DNA from: Saprospiraceae bacterium
Lineage (GTDB): Bacteria; Bacteroidota; Bacteroidia; Chitinophagales; Saprospiraceae
NCBI GenBank assembly: GCA_020848695.1
Contig: JADLHT010000027.1
Coordinates: forward strand, 1-42,918
Reading direction: 5' to 3'
Length of the DNA stretch: 42,918 nucleotides
A program made the position numbers and the translations under genes. Positions 26,471 to 35,620 of the stretch are shown piece after piece. The notes beneath the pieces are model-generated. The model saw only the letters and a list, made by a program, of their open reading frames with translations. It was not told where the DNA came from and ran no database searches. Every line of letters starts with the position of its first letter. The first letter of the stretch is position 1.

Positions 26471-28055
26471 AGGCCTTGATAAAATCTACAAACAAAGGAT
26501 GAGGTTTCTCTACAGTGCTTTTCAGTTCAGGATGAAATTGTACTCCTACAAACCATGGGTGATCTTTAAGTTCAATGATTTCAACCAGCTTTCGATCAGG
26601 ATTCACTCCAGAAATGAGCATTCCCTTTTTTTCAAAACTTTTAAGATATTTATTATTGAATTCGTAGCGATGTCTGTGTCTTTCAGAAATATTTTTTTTA
26701 CCATATGCCTTAAAAGCAAGAGTGTTTTGTTGTAAGGTACAAGGAAATGCTCCAAGCCGCATAGTACCTCCTTTGCTTTTAATCTTTTTCTGATCAGGCA
26801 TCATATCGATAATGGGATTCTTTGTATTAGGATTTACCTCGGTCGAACCTGCATCTTTAAGCTTTAATACATTTCTTGCAAACTCAACACTCGCACATTG
26901 CATACCGAGGCAGATTCCAAAAAATGGAACTTTATTCTCTCTGGCGTACTGAACTGCATTGATTTTTCCCTGAATACCTCTTTCTCCAAAGCCCGGCGCA
27001 ATCAATAGTCCATCAAGATTTTTTAATTGCTTCGAATAGGTCTTTTTGTCTTCCAGGTCTTCGGAGTGTACAGCAATGATATGCACCTTGGCATTGTTGG
27101 CAGCACCGGAATGTACGAAAGCCTCGTATATAGATTTGTAAGCGTCAGGTAATTCATTATACTTTCCGATCAACCCAATACTTACACTTCTTTTTGGATT
27201 TTTAAGATGATTCAGGAAAATTTTCCATTTTTTTAGTTCTGGCTTTTGCTTAGAACGCAATCCAAGTTTCTCGATTACTCGTATATCCAATTTCTCCTCT
27301 TGCATTAGCAATGGTACATCATAGATTGTGGGTGCATCAATTGCTTCTATTACACAGTTTTTATTGACATTACAGAATAAAGCAAGCTTTGCCCGTATTT
27401 CATCTTCAATAGGTTTTTCAGTGCGACATACTAGTATGTCGGGTTGAATACCAGCTTGAAGCAACTCCTTAACGGAGTGTTGCGTAGGTTTAGTTTTTAA
27501 TTCTTGTGCAGCTGAAAGAAACGGCAATAGGGTAAGATGAATGGAAATCGAATTTTTGTGTCCAAGTTCCATACGCAATTGTCTAAGGGCTTCAAGATAA
27601 GGAAGCGACTCAATATCCCCAACGGTACCCCCTAGTTCTGTAATAATAATATCATACTCTGTTTCCCCTAACAGAGTCATTCTTCTTTTAATTTCATCGG
27701 TAATATGTGGTACGACCTGTACGGTTTTTCCCAGATAATCACCTGCTCGTTCTTTATTGATTACCGTTTGGTATATCCTACCTGTTGTTACATTATTGGC
27801 TTGTGAGGTTGGACTGTTAAGAAATCGTTCGTAATGACCCAAGTCTAGATCTGTTTCTGCTCCATCATCAGTAACGTAGCATTCCCCATGTTCATAGGGA
27901 TTAAGTGTTCCGGGATCAACATTTATATAAGGATCAAATTTTTGAATACTGACTTTAAAACCGTGTTCCTGTAAAAGTTTAGCTAGCGACGCAGACACGA
28001 TGCCCTTGCCAAGTGATGAAGTTACTCCTCCCGTAACAAAAACGTATTTGGTCAT
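26451..28055 (-). CDS. pyrG: CTP synthase
   Basis: 534 residues from the ATG at 28055 ([19 protein letters not shown]), the normal family start; the frame is open 9 codons further but that start would lie in the promoter. It makes CTP from UTP, ATP and glutamine. The N-terminal synthase domain has the P-loop [10 protein letters not shown] and the [18 protein letters not shown] block. The C-terminal class I glutamine amidotransferase has GICLGMQ with the catalytic Cys and GVQFHPEL with His and Glu. The esterase gene overlaps its 3' end. Together with pyrE in this window it covers part of pyrimidine synthesis. Confidence 0.97.
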   Translation of the reverse strand: MTKYVFVTGGVTSSLGKGIVSASLAKLLQEHGFKVSIQKFDPYINVDPGTLNPYEHGECYVTDDGAETDLDLGHYERFLNSPTSQANNVTTGRIYQTVINKERAGDYLGKTVQVVPHITDEIKRRMTLLGETEYDIIITELGGTVGDIESLPYLEALRQLRMELGHKNSISIHLTLLPFLSAAQELKTKPTQHSVKELLQAGIQPDILVCRTEKPIEDEIRAKLALFCNVNKNCVIEAIDAPTIYDVPLLMQEEKLDIRVIEKLGLRSKQKPELKKWKIFLNHLKNPKRSVSIGLIGKYNELPDAYKSIYEAFVHSGAANNAKVHIIAVHSEDLEDKKTYSKQLKNLDGLLIAPGFGERGIQGKINAVQYARENKVPFFGICLGMQCASVEFARNVLKLKDAGSTEVNPNTKNPIIDMMPDQKKIKSKGGTMRLGAFPCTLQQNTLAFKAYGKKNISERHRHRYEFNNKYLKSFEKKGMLISGVNPDRKLVEIIELKDHPWFVGVQFHPELKSTVEKPHPLFVDFIKACVQNKT

Positions 28056-28079
28056 CGTGGTTGGTATGGTTACGGGATG

Positions 28080-28087
28080 CAAAGGTA
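28080..28087 (-). promoter_or_regulatory. -7 promoter box TACCTTTG for pyrG
   Basis: The plus strand reads CAAAGGTA. It lies 24 bp upstream of the chosen ATG, giving a leader of about 20 bases. It overlaps the longer alternative start at 28082 and so argues against it. Confidence 0.6.
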
Positions 28088-28197
28088 GAAAATGATTTGC
28101 GGTTTGCCTAATGAAATTAATGCTAAATTTTTGACAATTAATGAACTACGATTATAATAGAAATGGCAATTAAATTAATACAAGATTGAAGATTTTG

Positions 28198-28205
28198 TAT
28201 ATTTG
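28198..28205 (+). promoter_or_regulatory. Possible -7 box TATATTTG for the 905-residue protein
   Basis: Exact TAnnTTTG match 122 bp upstream of the ATG at 28328, which would give a leader of about 115 bases. A 14-codon reading frame (28208-28249, MALKDKPLFKSLH) starts right after it, perhaps by chance. No good -33 element is visible. Confidence 0.35.
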
Positions 28206-28327
28206 TCATGGCATTGAAGGATAAACCACTATTTAAAAGTTTACATTAAGCTTAATTTATAATAAAGCAACTAGTATCCTTATTACTTTTATTTTCTTAC
28301 TTTTATTATTCCATAAAACTCCCGTTC

Positions 28328-31045
28328 ATGAAAAATCATTCAAATTTATTAATCTTGCTTTTCCCAATTTTCCTGAATTCGCTTTTTTATCAAGAGAATT
28401 TTAAGCCTAAAATCTCGAAAGTTGAATTAGAAGCTCCTTCTGATCTTGTCGTTTCCTGTCAATATTATCTGGATTTAGATAGTTTAAAATCTAATTCAAT
28501 TGACTATCTCGGAACTCTATACACCGAAAAGAAATCACAATATGATATCCTGATTAAGGACATAGTCTGTAGAAATTTTTGTAAGAATGATCCCCAAACA
28601 AAGTATCCTGGCATTAATGAACCGGTAGGAATTAAGGCCTGTGCTCTATTCGATCTATATTTTGACACCGCTCATTTTGAACATCAATTTATTTTGAATT
28701 ACGGTGAAAATGGCTATTACAAAGGATTTGATAGTTTCAATATTCAGCTTATAGACCTTCGAAAATGTGGACAGGGATTGATACAAAGAGTATTTGAAGG
28801 TATGATCAATGGCACTGTGATGTCGAGGGATACGCAATATATCTGGGTAGTCAAATGTTATGATCTCAATATTAATATTAAGAATCTATGTGATCCAAAT
28901 GATGATCTGGAGTGGAAAAAACCCTATTGTGATTCAAATTACATTTATCGCTTGAATGATTGCACTTCAAAAATTGACAGCAATTCCTTACCAAAACTTA
29001 AAAATACGAATTCATGCAACCTTATCTCAGTAGAATACAGAGATGAATTTACAACTGGAATTAACTCTGCTTGCTTTAGAATTCGCCGTACCTGGGTTTT
29101 AATTGATTGGTGTACTTACGATCCATTATCCGGCAATACTAAAGGCAGATGGGAATTTATTCAAACGATCGAAGTTAATGACCCAATAATACCTTCAGTA
29201 GTTGCCAAAATTGGAACCTCTGAACCTCCAAAAGAAAAAAAGGATTCTTGCCATTCATATATTCATTTATCGGTTAACACTACAGATAATTGTACTCCTG
29301 AAGATTTTCTCACTTTTGAATACAAAATAGATATTAACAATGACACACAGGGCAAATATTCAGGTTTTGATCTCTATGTAGGAAAGAAAAGTAAACATGA
29401 GTTCAAAACAGACTCCACTCTACAATACAAAGACAATCCATATGCATCTACGATTTCACCTTTCGATGCAAGTGGAGACTATCCAATCGGATTACATAAG
29501 ATTTGTTGGTATGTTACTGACGGTTGTAATAATACTTCTACGGTGTGTGAATTATTTGAAGTTAATGATGTTGAACCACCACAAATTCTACCCATTAAAA
29601 ACAGAACTTTCAATATCAATAATTCGGGATGTATTCAAATTTCCGTAAAAGATTTATTATTAGAGGCCAAAGACAATTGCACCGAAACAACGAATCTAAA
29701 GTACTATTTTAATAATGATGATAGTTTATTGACTAAAACAGTATGTTGTGCGGATATTGTAAAACAAAATAATTGTGTCAGAGAATATCATGAGACTTTT
29801 CAAATTAATATTGAAGATGAGTCAGGCAACATCACAACAGATACAGTTAAAATTGTAGTACTTGATGAATTGGATATTTGTCCGTGGAGTACAAACGAAA
29901 TAAAATTCAGTCCGATAAATATATTAACTATAGATTCGAATCAAATTAATGATGTAAAAGTTTATACTAAAGCTGCAAAAGAATATTTTGCCGGCACCAT
30001 AAAATGCAGAAGAAATTACGAAGGAAATTTATGCCAGAATCTCCCCCTCCGCTTTCAGCATGAGTCCTATTATGGATTAGATGTATTGGATGTAATTCTA
30101 ACCAATGATTTTATACAAGGAAACGTGAATCTAACCCCCTTCCAGATCAACATCGCAGACATTAACAAAAGCAATTCAATTTCAGCTACAGATATCAAAG
30201 AGATTACTTCCAAAATATTGGATAGATCCATTAGAAACTGGAATTTCTATTCAATAAGCGATAGCCTTCCTTTAGCACCAAATTTCACCTGCCCTGACTC
30301 TTGCACAATACTGGGAGCTATGGAAGGGGATGTGAGTTTGGATGCCTTAAGCGGATGTGGAGACAGTCTCCCGCCAATTTTTTCATGTTTTAAATTTTAC
30401 ATTTTAGATCATCAATTATTTCCCGGAACAGAATATGAAATACCGATATATTCGAATGAAGATATTTCACTAAAAGGATTTCAGTTTGATCTATTCAATA
30501 AGGAAAGAAATTTTAATATTGAAAACCTTACAACAGCCAATCCAGATTTGAAACTTGTTTATTCAACAATGACAACAGAAGATAGCACAATACGGATTAT
30601 TGGTTATGCTGACAAGGGCAATAAGCCTCAGGGAGGTATCCCTATATTTAATATAATTCTTTCAGTAAATAAAACTATCCGGACTTTGGAACTCTTCAAC
30701 TTGAACAATCAACTTCTGGAAAACGCAGTTTACACTAATGCTTATAAGAAATATTCCAGTTGCTTGGAAATTATTCCTGTGTCAAATAAGGATCAAGAAC
30801 ATACCGACGAGATCAGCATTACTCCAAATCCAACTGAGGGTAAAATATTAATCCATAATGTCCCAGAGCCTGATTCCAAGATAATAGTTTACAATTCACA
30901 AGGCAAATTAATAAAGTGCCAGGTAAATAAATTCAGTGAGAGTAAGACTGTTGAAGTGTTATTTGAAAACAAATGTGGTATATATTTCATCAATATACAT
31001 ACTTCAAAAAGAAAATATGTGAAGAAAATTATTTGTATGAATTAA
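28328..31045 (+). CDS. Secreted T9SS cargo with Cys-rich module, dockerin-like and cohesin-like parts
   Basis: 905 residues. Signal peptide MKNHSNLLILLFPIFLNS. The first ~270 residues after it are one copy of the Cys-rich module found three times in the protein at 329-4573: EAPSDLVVSC, DIVCRNFC, YPG, LRKCGQGLIQRVF and YIWVVKC, then an RRTWVLIDWCTYDP block. HYR/Ig-like segments follow. Near residue 610 a dockerin-like calcium loop occurs (ADINKSNSISATDIKEI), with a weak second loop (GDVSLDALSG). Then comes a cohesin-like stretch (SLKGFQFDLF...GGIPIFNIILSVN). A Por/T9SS sorting domain ends the protein (ITPNPTEGKILI...CGIYFINI...KKIICMN). Function unknown. Its TAA stop overlaps the prfB stop on the other strand. 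Confidence 0.8.
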   Translation: MKNHSNLLILLFPIFLNSLFYQENFKPKISKVELEAPSDLVVSCQYYLDLDSLKSNSIDYLGTLYTEKKSQYDILIKDIVCRNFCKNDPQTKYPGINEPVGIKACALFDLYFDTAHFEHQFILNYGENGYYKGFDSFNIQLIDLRKCGQGLIQRVFEGMINGTVMSRDTQYIWVVKCYDLNINIKNLCDPNDDLEWKKPYCDSNYIYRLNDCTSKIDSNSLPKLKNTNSCNLISVEYRDEFTTGINSACFRIRRTWVLIDWCTYDPLSGNTKGRWEFIQTIEVNDPIIPSVVAKIGTSEPPKEKKDSCHSYIHLSVNTTDNCTPEDFLTFEYKIDINNDTQGKYSGFDLYVGKKSKHEFKTDSTLQYKDNPYASTISPFDASGDYPIGLHKICWYVTDGCNNTSTVCELFEVNDVEPPQILPIKNRTFNINNSGCIQISVKDLLLEAKDNCTETTNLKYYFNNDDSLLTKTVCCADIVKQNNCVREYHETFQINIEDESGNITTDTVKIVVLDELDICPWSTNEIKFSPINILTIDSNQINDVKVYTKAAKEYFAGTIKCRRNYEGNLCQNLPLRFQHESYYGLDVLDVILTNDFIQGNVNLTPFQINIADINKSNSISATDIKEITSKILDRSIRNWNFYSISDSLPLAPNFTCPDSCTILGAMEGDVSLDALSGCGDSLPPIFSCFKFYILDHQLFPGTEYEIPIYSNEDISLKGFQFDLFNKERNFNIENLTTANPDLKLVYSTMTTEDSTIRIIGYADKGNKPQGGIPIFNIILSVNKTIRTLELFNLNNQLLENAVYTNAYKKYSSCLEIIPVSNKDQEHTDEISITPNPTEGKILIHNVPEPDSKIIVYNSQGKLIKCQVNKFSESKTVEVLFENKCGIYFINIHTSKRKYVKKIICMN

Positions 31046-32146
31046 ATGTCTTCTTCTTCTGCAGTACCAACGGTTTTCGACATAAGGAAAGCTTTTAGGA
31101 ATTCGTCGATTTGTCCGTTTAATACAGCATCTGTATTTCCAGTCTGGTATCCACTTCTGTGATCTTTTACGCGTCGATCATCGAGAACATAAGATCGTAT
31201 TTGCGAGCCCCATTCATTTTTTGTTTTGGTGGATTCAAGTTTCTGTTTTTCAGCGAATTGTTTTTCCAGTTCTTTCTCGTATAACCTGGATTTTAGCATT
31301 TGAATAGCTTTGTCACGGTTCTGGTGCTGGGATCGTTCCTGTTGACATTCCACCACGATACCGGATGGTAAGTGCCTAACTCTAACTGCTGATTCTGTTT
31401 TATTAACGTGTTGACCACCTGCTCCGCTTGATCTAAATGTATCCCACTCCAGATCTGCCGGATTAACCTCAATATCTATTCGTTGATCGACCAGAGGATG
31501 AACAAATACTGAAGCAAAAGAAGTCATTCTCTTGCCTTGTGCATTGTACGGACTAACTCTGACTAATCTATGTACACCGTTTTCGCCTTTTAGCATTCCA
31601 TATGCGTAATCACCCGTAATCTCCATTTCTGCAGTTTTAATTCCAGCAACATCACCTGCTTGAAAATTGACCTCAGATCTCTTGTAACCATTTCGATCTG
31701 ACCACATCTGATACATTCGATATAACATTTCAGCCCAATCACAGGCTTCTGTGCCACCTGCTCCGGCGTTAATCTCTAGCAGACAAGAAAGTTCATCCTC
31801 AGGACGATTTAGTGTCGAATGAAATTCTAAATCATCCACTAATAAAATGCATTCCTGATATTTGGATTCGAGTTCATCTTCTGTCGCTTCACCTGCATCC
31901 AGGAACTCCAGTAAGACTTCTAAATCATCAACAGCTGATTGTGTATTATTAAAACCCGAAAGCCATCTCTTATGGGTTTTGATTTCCTTCATGATGATCT
32001 CAGCTTTGTGCCCATCAGCCCAAAACTCAGGATTCAAAGTCTGTTGTTCTTTTTCTTCTAATTCTACTTTACGTCTATCGACGTCAAAGATACCTCCTCA
32101 ACTCCGCGAGTCTGGCTTTAAGATCTTTTAATTGATCCAGCGTCAT
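31042..32146 (-). CDS. prfB: Peptide chain release factor 2, with programmed +1 frameshift
   Basis: RF2 releases peptides at UGA and UAA. Translation starts at ATG 32146, runs 20 codons, and meets TGA at 32086-32084 in the context AGGAGG-TAT-CTT-TGA-C. A +1 slip at CTT (32089-32087) skips one T and continues from GAC at 32085 to the TAA at 31042, giving 367 residues (E. coli RF2 has 365). This is the classic autoregulatory site: low RF2 favours slippage. GGQ lies at about 243-245 (GAGGQHVNKTESAVR). The stop-recognition tripeptide reads SPY (198-200) rather than SPF. Reading only the zero frame would give a false short gene starting at 32037. Confidence 0.97.
32087..32101 (-). promoter_or_regulatory. 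RF2 frameshift stimulator (SD-like AGGAGG plus slippery CTT)
   Basis: On the minus strand AGGAGG is separated by TAT from the slippery CTT, followed at once by TGA and C. The 3-base spacing matches the E. coli prfB signal, where an internal Shine-Dalgarno pairing pushes the ribosome +1. It is notable in a genome that otherwise rarely shows Shine-Dalgarno sites. Confidence 0.95.
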
Positions 32147-32180
32147 CGATTGTTAGATTTTTAATTAATTAATAATTAGG

Positions 32181-32188
32181 CAAATGTA
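32181..32188 (-). promoter_or_regulatory. -7 promoter box TACATTTG for prfB
   Basis: The plus strand reads CAAATGTA. A minus-strand TTG (plus CAA at 32207-32209) lies 18 bp further upstream as a -33 element. The leader to the ATG at 32146 is about 29 bases. Confidence 0.65.
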
Positions 32189-32339
32189 TAAATATTATAC
32201 AAAACACAATTTCAATTTTGTGATATACAAATAATTAACGATTACTAAGTTAATAGGGTAAAATCTATGATTTACAACCACAAATATCCCCTGGAATATT
32301 GAAATAGATTGACTTAGCTATCCGATATTCTAAGAAAAA

Positions 32340-32363
32340 AATGCCGAACAAGTATCCGGCATT
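32340..32363. terminator. Terminator downstream of the FKBP gene
   Basis: AATGCCG (32340-32346) pairs with CGGCATT (32357-32363). The minus-strand transcript of the FKBP gene meets the stem 21 bp after its stop, followed by seven U residues. The plus side also carries a T run, so it may act both ways. Confidence 0.85.
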
Positions 32364-32383
32364 TTTATACTCTACTACTAATT

Positions 32384-33268
32384 TTATTTTACGCCTAATA
32401 ACTCTACATAAAACAAGAGTTCGGCATTTTCAGGAATTGCCGGTGGACTTCCTGCTGCTCCGTAACCAAGTTCAGAAGGAATAAACAATGTTGCTTTAGA
32501 ACCAACTGGTAAGAGTCCGAATGCCTCATCCCATCCCTTGATAACCTGCCCTTGACCTAACGGAAATTGAAAATCCTGGCCCCTTTCAAAGGAATTATCA
32601 AACATGGTTCCATCCATAAGTGTACCGTAATAATTAGCACTTACAACCTGTCCTGGTTGAGCTTTAGGTCCTGTTCCAGTTTCATGTACAATATACTTTA
32701 ATCCTGAAGCGGTTGTAATAATTTGACTCTTATTTGAACCTGATTTATAATCAGCAAGTGTTTTTTTAACATTTTCCTGAATGCTTGCTACTGCTGCTGC
32801 ACCTGCTGCACGTTTTGAATTGATTGCTTCTTGCTCAACTTTCATGTCTGCTTCATATCCTGCCTGATCTTTAATATCAGTTACTACGACATGAAAAACA
32901 AGTTCTTTTGCATCCGGTATACCAATTTGCTTTCTAATTTCATCATCAATAGTTTGCATTACAATTGCACTATCTCCTTTAGAAAGATAATAGAAAACCT
33001 CAACGATGGGTTGGGCATTTTTCAATTCTTTTTTCTCTTGTTTCGGAAGTTTGAATTTAATATCCGAAGACTGGGAACTTGAATTAAAAACTAAAGAGTC
33101 ATTTACCTTAACAATGTATCTGAAGTAAACATAATCTCCTTCTTTCAGATTAGCACCCGCTTCATCATTAATAATGGAATATTTGAAACCACTTAATGTT
33201 GTACTTTCTTTTTTCTTGCATGATACAAGCATGATGAATAATGCAAGAATAGTTAATTGAAATTTCAT
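32384..33268 (-). CDS. FKBP-type peptidyl-prolyl isomerase lipoprotein
   Basis: 294 residues. Lipoprotein signal MKFQLTILALFIMLVSC with Cys at residue 17. It has two FKBP-like halves. The N-terminal half (GDYVYFRYIVKVNDSLVFNSS...SKGDSAIVMQTIDDEI) is degenerate and probably structural. The C-terminal half keeps the active FKBP sequence (ANYYGTLMDGTMFDNSFERG, FPLGQGQVIKGWDEAFGLLPVGSKATLFIPSELGYG). An Ala-rich helical linker joins them. It should fold proteins at the cell envelope; GldI of gliding bacteria is a related lipoprotein, but I cannot claim that role. The gene follows the nrnA-like gene by 17 bp and ends at the terminator at 32340-32363. Confidence 0.9.
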   Translation of the reverse strand: MKFQLTILALFIMLVSCKKKESTTLSGFKYSIINDEAGANLKEGDYVYFRYIVKVNDSLVFNSSSQSSDIKFKLPKQEKKELKNAQPIVEVFYYLSKGDSAIVMQTIDDEIRKQIGIPDAKELVFHVVVTDIKDQAGYEADMKVEQEAINSKRAAGAAAVASIQENVKKTLADYKSGSNKSQIITTASGLKYIVHETGTGPKAQPGQVVSANYYGTLMDGTMFDNSFERGQDFQFPLGQGQVIKGWDEAFGLLPVGSKATLFIPSELGYGAAGSPPAIPENAELLFYVELLGVK

Positions 33269-33285
33269 ATTTTATATAATTAATT

Positions 33286-34287
33286 TTAAGAATTTACTGT
33301 TTCCGAAACACCCATTACAGCTTTCAATTTTAGAAGGCAATCCTCTAAACCGTTTTTCCATGACCCTCCTGATGCATTTCGATGTCCACCTCCATTGAAA
33401 AACTGTTTGCAAATTTCCTGTACCGAAAAGTCTCCTTTTGATCTCATAGAAATTTTAACAATTGAAGGCTGATTCATGACCAAGGCACCAATTTTGACAT
33501 TTTTAAGCATCATAAGATAGTTTATTATCCCTTCTGTATCGCCTCTTCTAATATCGTATTTCTTATAATCTTCTTTCGTCAGATAGATTAGTCCGAAGTT
33601 TTGTTGGGGATATATCTCCATCCTGTTGAAAAGACAGTGCCCTAACAGGTGTAAGTATTTATCCGGCTGACTGTTTAAGACCAACTCTTGAATTCGGGTA
33701 TCCTTCAAACCAAGATTCTTGAATAGGGAACAAATATTAAAAACTTTTTCTGATGTACCGTGATGAAAAGAACCTGTATCTGTCATTATCCCGGTATACA
33801 AGGCTTCAATAATAGGCTTCGTTAATGCTTTTATTCCTGACATCTCCGTTATCATATCATACACGATTTCACAAGTAGAACTTGCACTGGTTACTGAAAA
33901 GTACAGATCAGCAAAAGGTTCCGGATCTAAGTGATGATCGATCATCACCTTAATCTTTTTTGATTCCATCACTTTTGTTGAAAGCTTATCTATTCTCTCC
34001 AATGAATTAAAGTCAAGGCAGATAATCAGCTCAGCAGTTTCAATTGCCTTCTCAGCTTCATCATGAGTCAAATCATAGATTATAGATCGATCAGCTTCCA
34101 TCATCCACTCAAATGCCAAAGGATATTCACTTGGAAAAACTACATTTGTGGTATGGCCAGTGGATTGCAGATAATAACTAAGTGCTAAGCTCGAACCCAT
34201 AGCATCACCGTCAGGATTGCGATGAGAAATCAAGACAATTCTCTTAGGACTGCCGATTAATTCTGAAAAAGCTTGAAGGTCAACCAT
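33286..34287 (-). CDS. DHH-family phosphoesterase, NrnA-like
   Basis: 333 residues. DHH motifs: SHRNPDGDAMGSSLAL (metal-binding), CLDFNSLERID, IDHHLDPEPFAD (the DHH signature) and GIMTDTGSF. The DHHA1 domain ends with FNGGGHRNASGG. This set is typical of NrnA, which degrades nanoRNAs and removes the 3' phosphate of pAp. The exact activity here is inferred from the family. It is followed by the FKBP gene on the same strand. No exact -7 box was found upstream. Confidence 0.9.
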   Translation of the reverse strand: MVDLQAFSELIGSPKRIVLISHRNPDGDAMGSSLALSYYLQSTGHTTNVVFPSEYPLAFEWMMEADRSIIYDLTHDEAEKAIETAELIICLDFNSLERIDKLSTKVMESKKIKVMIDHHLDPEPFADLYFSVTSASSTCEIVYDMITEMSGIKALTKPIIEALYTGIMTDTGSFHHGTSEKVFNICSLFKNLGLKDTRIQELVLNSQPDKYLHLLGHCLFNRMEIYPQQNFGLIYLTKEDYKKYDIRRGDTEGIINYLMMLKNVKIGALVMNQPSIVKISMRSKGDFSVQEICKQFFNGGGHRNASGGSWKNGLEDCLLKLKAVMGVSETVNS

Positions 34288-34371
34288 CTATTGAGACTAC
34301 AAAAATCTGTATATTCTAGGAAGAAATATTGAATGACTTGTTAAAGATTAGTTCATTGATTCCGAAGAACT

Positions 34372-34379
34372 TAGTTTTG
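34372..34379 (+). promoter_or_regulatory. -7 promoter box TAGTTTTG for ndk
   Basis: Exact TAnnTTTG match 23 bp before the ndk ATG, giving a leader of about 18 bases. No TTG at the ideal -33 distance was found. Confidence 0.5.
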
Positions 34380-34402
34380 CCCTTCAAAATTGTTGAAATC
34401 AA

Positions 34403-34825
34403 ATGGCAGGTAACAGAACATTTACAATGATTAAACCGGATGCAGTTGAAAGTGGTCATATAGGAAACATTCTCGCAGAGATAAACAAGGCTGGATTTAA
34501 GATAGTAGCTATGAAGTTTACTAGATTATCCAAAGAAAAAGCGGGTGAATTTTATGCAATCCATAAAGAAAGACCTTTTTACAATGAATTGGTTGAATTT
34601 ATGTCAAGGGGACCCATTGTTGCGGCTATACTGGAAAAAGTTAATGCTGTAGAAGAATTCAGAACTTTAATTGGATCAACTAATCCTGCCAATGCAGCAC
34701 CAGGAACCATTCGTGCATTATACGCCAAAAATGTTGGTGAAAATGCGGTTCACGGTTCAGATTCTGATGAAAATGCAATTATTGAGGGTGCTTTTCATTT
34801 TGCAGGAACTGAAATTTTTGCTTAA
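34403..34825 (+). CDS. ndk: Nucleoside-diphosphate kinase
   Basis: 140 residues, the usual length. It balances NTP and dNTP pools by transferring the gamma phosphate of ATP to nucleoside diphosphates through a phospho-histidine. [11 protein letters not shown] opens the fold and [12 protein letters not shown] carries catalytic His117. [11 protein letters not shown] and [14 protein letters not shown] are conserved family blocks. It is single, and its stop is 3 bp from that of the convergent dapF. Confidence 0.97.
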   Translation: MAGNRTFTMIKPDAVESGHIGNILAEINKAGFKIVAMKFTRLSKEKAGEFYAIHKERPFYNELVEFMSRGPIVAAILEKVNAVEEFRTLIGSTNPANAAPGTIRALYAKNVGENAVHGSDSDENAIIEGAFHFAGTEIFA

Positions 34826-34828
34826 TAT

Positions 34829-35620
34829 TTAGTACTCATAAAAACCTGAATATACATGACGGGCAGGACCTGTTAAGTATATCTCGTGTGCGCGTGAAGA
34901 ATTTTCTTCGATTCTTAGCTCTACCTGCAAATTGCCTCCTTTGGAATCCACGTCAATACTCTGAATGCCGGTTAATTTGTTTTTGATAGCATGAAAATAA
35001 GCGGCAGCCGTAATTCCGGTTCCACAAGCCAGCGTTTCATCCTCGACCCCACGCTCATAAGTTGCAATCCTGATTTTATTGGTGTCTATTAATTGTACAA
35101 AATTGACATTTGCACCTTCTTTTGAATACTCATTTCTTATTTTTCTGCCCTCTGATTTTACATTGTGCTTAAAAGCATTATCTACGTAATGGATGAGATG
35201 AGGAGATCCAGAATCTATCAATATTCCACACTCTGTTTGGCTCCAAAGGTTAATATCTTTCATTCTGACTTTGACCTGATTGTTTTGAAGAATAATTGAT
35301 TCATGTTCGCCGTCAGCAGCGACAAACTTGAATTGCTGTTTATTCCATTTTCTGGATGCATAAAGGCTTATACATCTGCTTCCATTTCCGCAAAAAGTAG
35401 AAAATCTGCCATCTGAGTTAAGGTATTTCATTTCAAAGTCATAAGGCTCATTCCTACACAGAGCCATTAATCCGTCTGCGCCAATCCCAAACCTCCTATC
35501 ACACAACTTCTCAATAAATTGCTGATCTTCCAAATCTATAAACTCACCATGCTCAAAAAAATCTACGATAATAAAATCATTCCCAGCCCCTTCATACTTT
35601 TCAAATGGTAGAATATTCAT
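34829..35620 (-). CDS. dapF: Diaminopimelate epimerase
   Basis: 263 residues. It interconverts LL- and meso-diaminopimelate for lysine and peptidoglycan synthesis. The two catalytic cysteines are Cys77 in FCGNGSRC and Cys199 in LACGTG. KYEGAGNDFIIVD and RRFGIGADGL are also diagnostic. The ATG overlaps the stop of the upstream Nudix gene (ATGA-type, 4 bp), so the two are translationally coupled. Confidence 0.96.
   Translation of the reverse strand: MNILPFEKYEGAGNDFIIVDFFEHGEFIDLEDQQFIEKLCDRRFGIGADGLMALCRNEPYDFEMKYLNSDGRFSTFCGNGSRCISLYASRKWNKQQFKFVAADGEHESIILQNNQVKVRMKDINLWSQTECGILIDSGSPHLIHYVDNAFKHNVKSEGRKIRNEYSKEGANVNFVQLIDTNKIRIATYERGVEDETLACGTGITAAAYFHAIKNKLTGIQSIDVDSKGGNLQVELRIEENSSRAHEIYLTGPARHVYSGFYEY

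Noticed and set aside
28208-28249. 14-codon leader peptide before the 905-residue protein
   Set aside because: No attenuator-like structure or residue bias; likely chance.
31042-32037. prfB as a truncated gene or frameshift mutation
   Set aside because: The TGA lies in the canonical AGGAGG-TAT-CTT-TGA-C context, and the joined frame gives full-length RF2.
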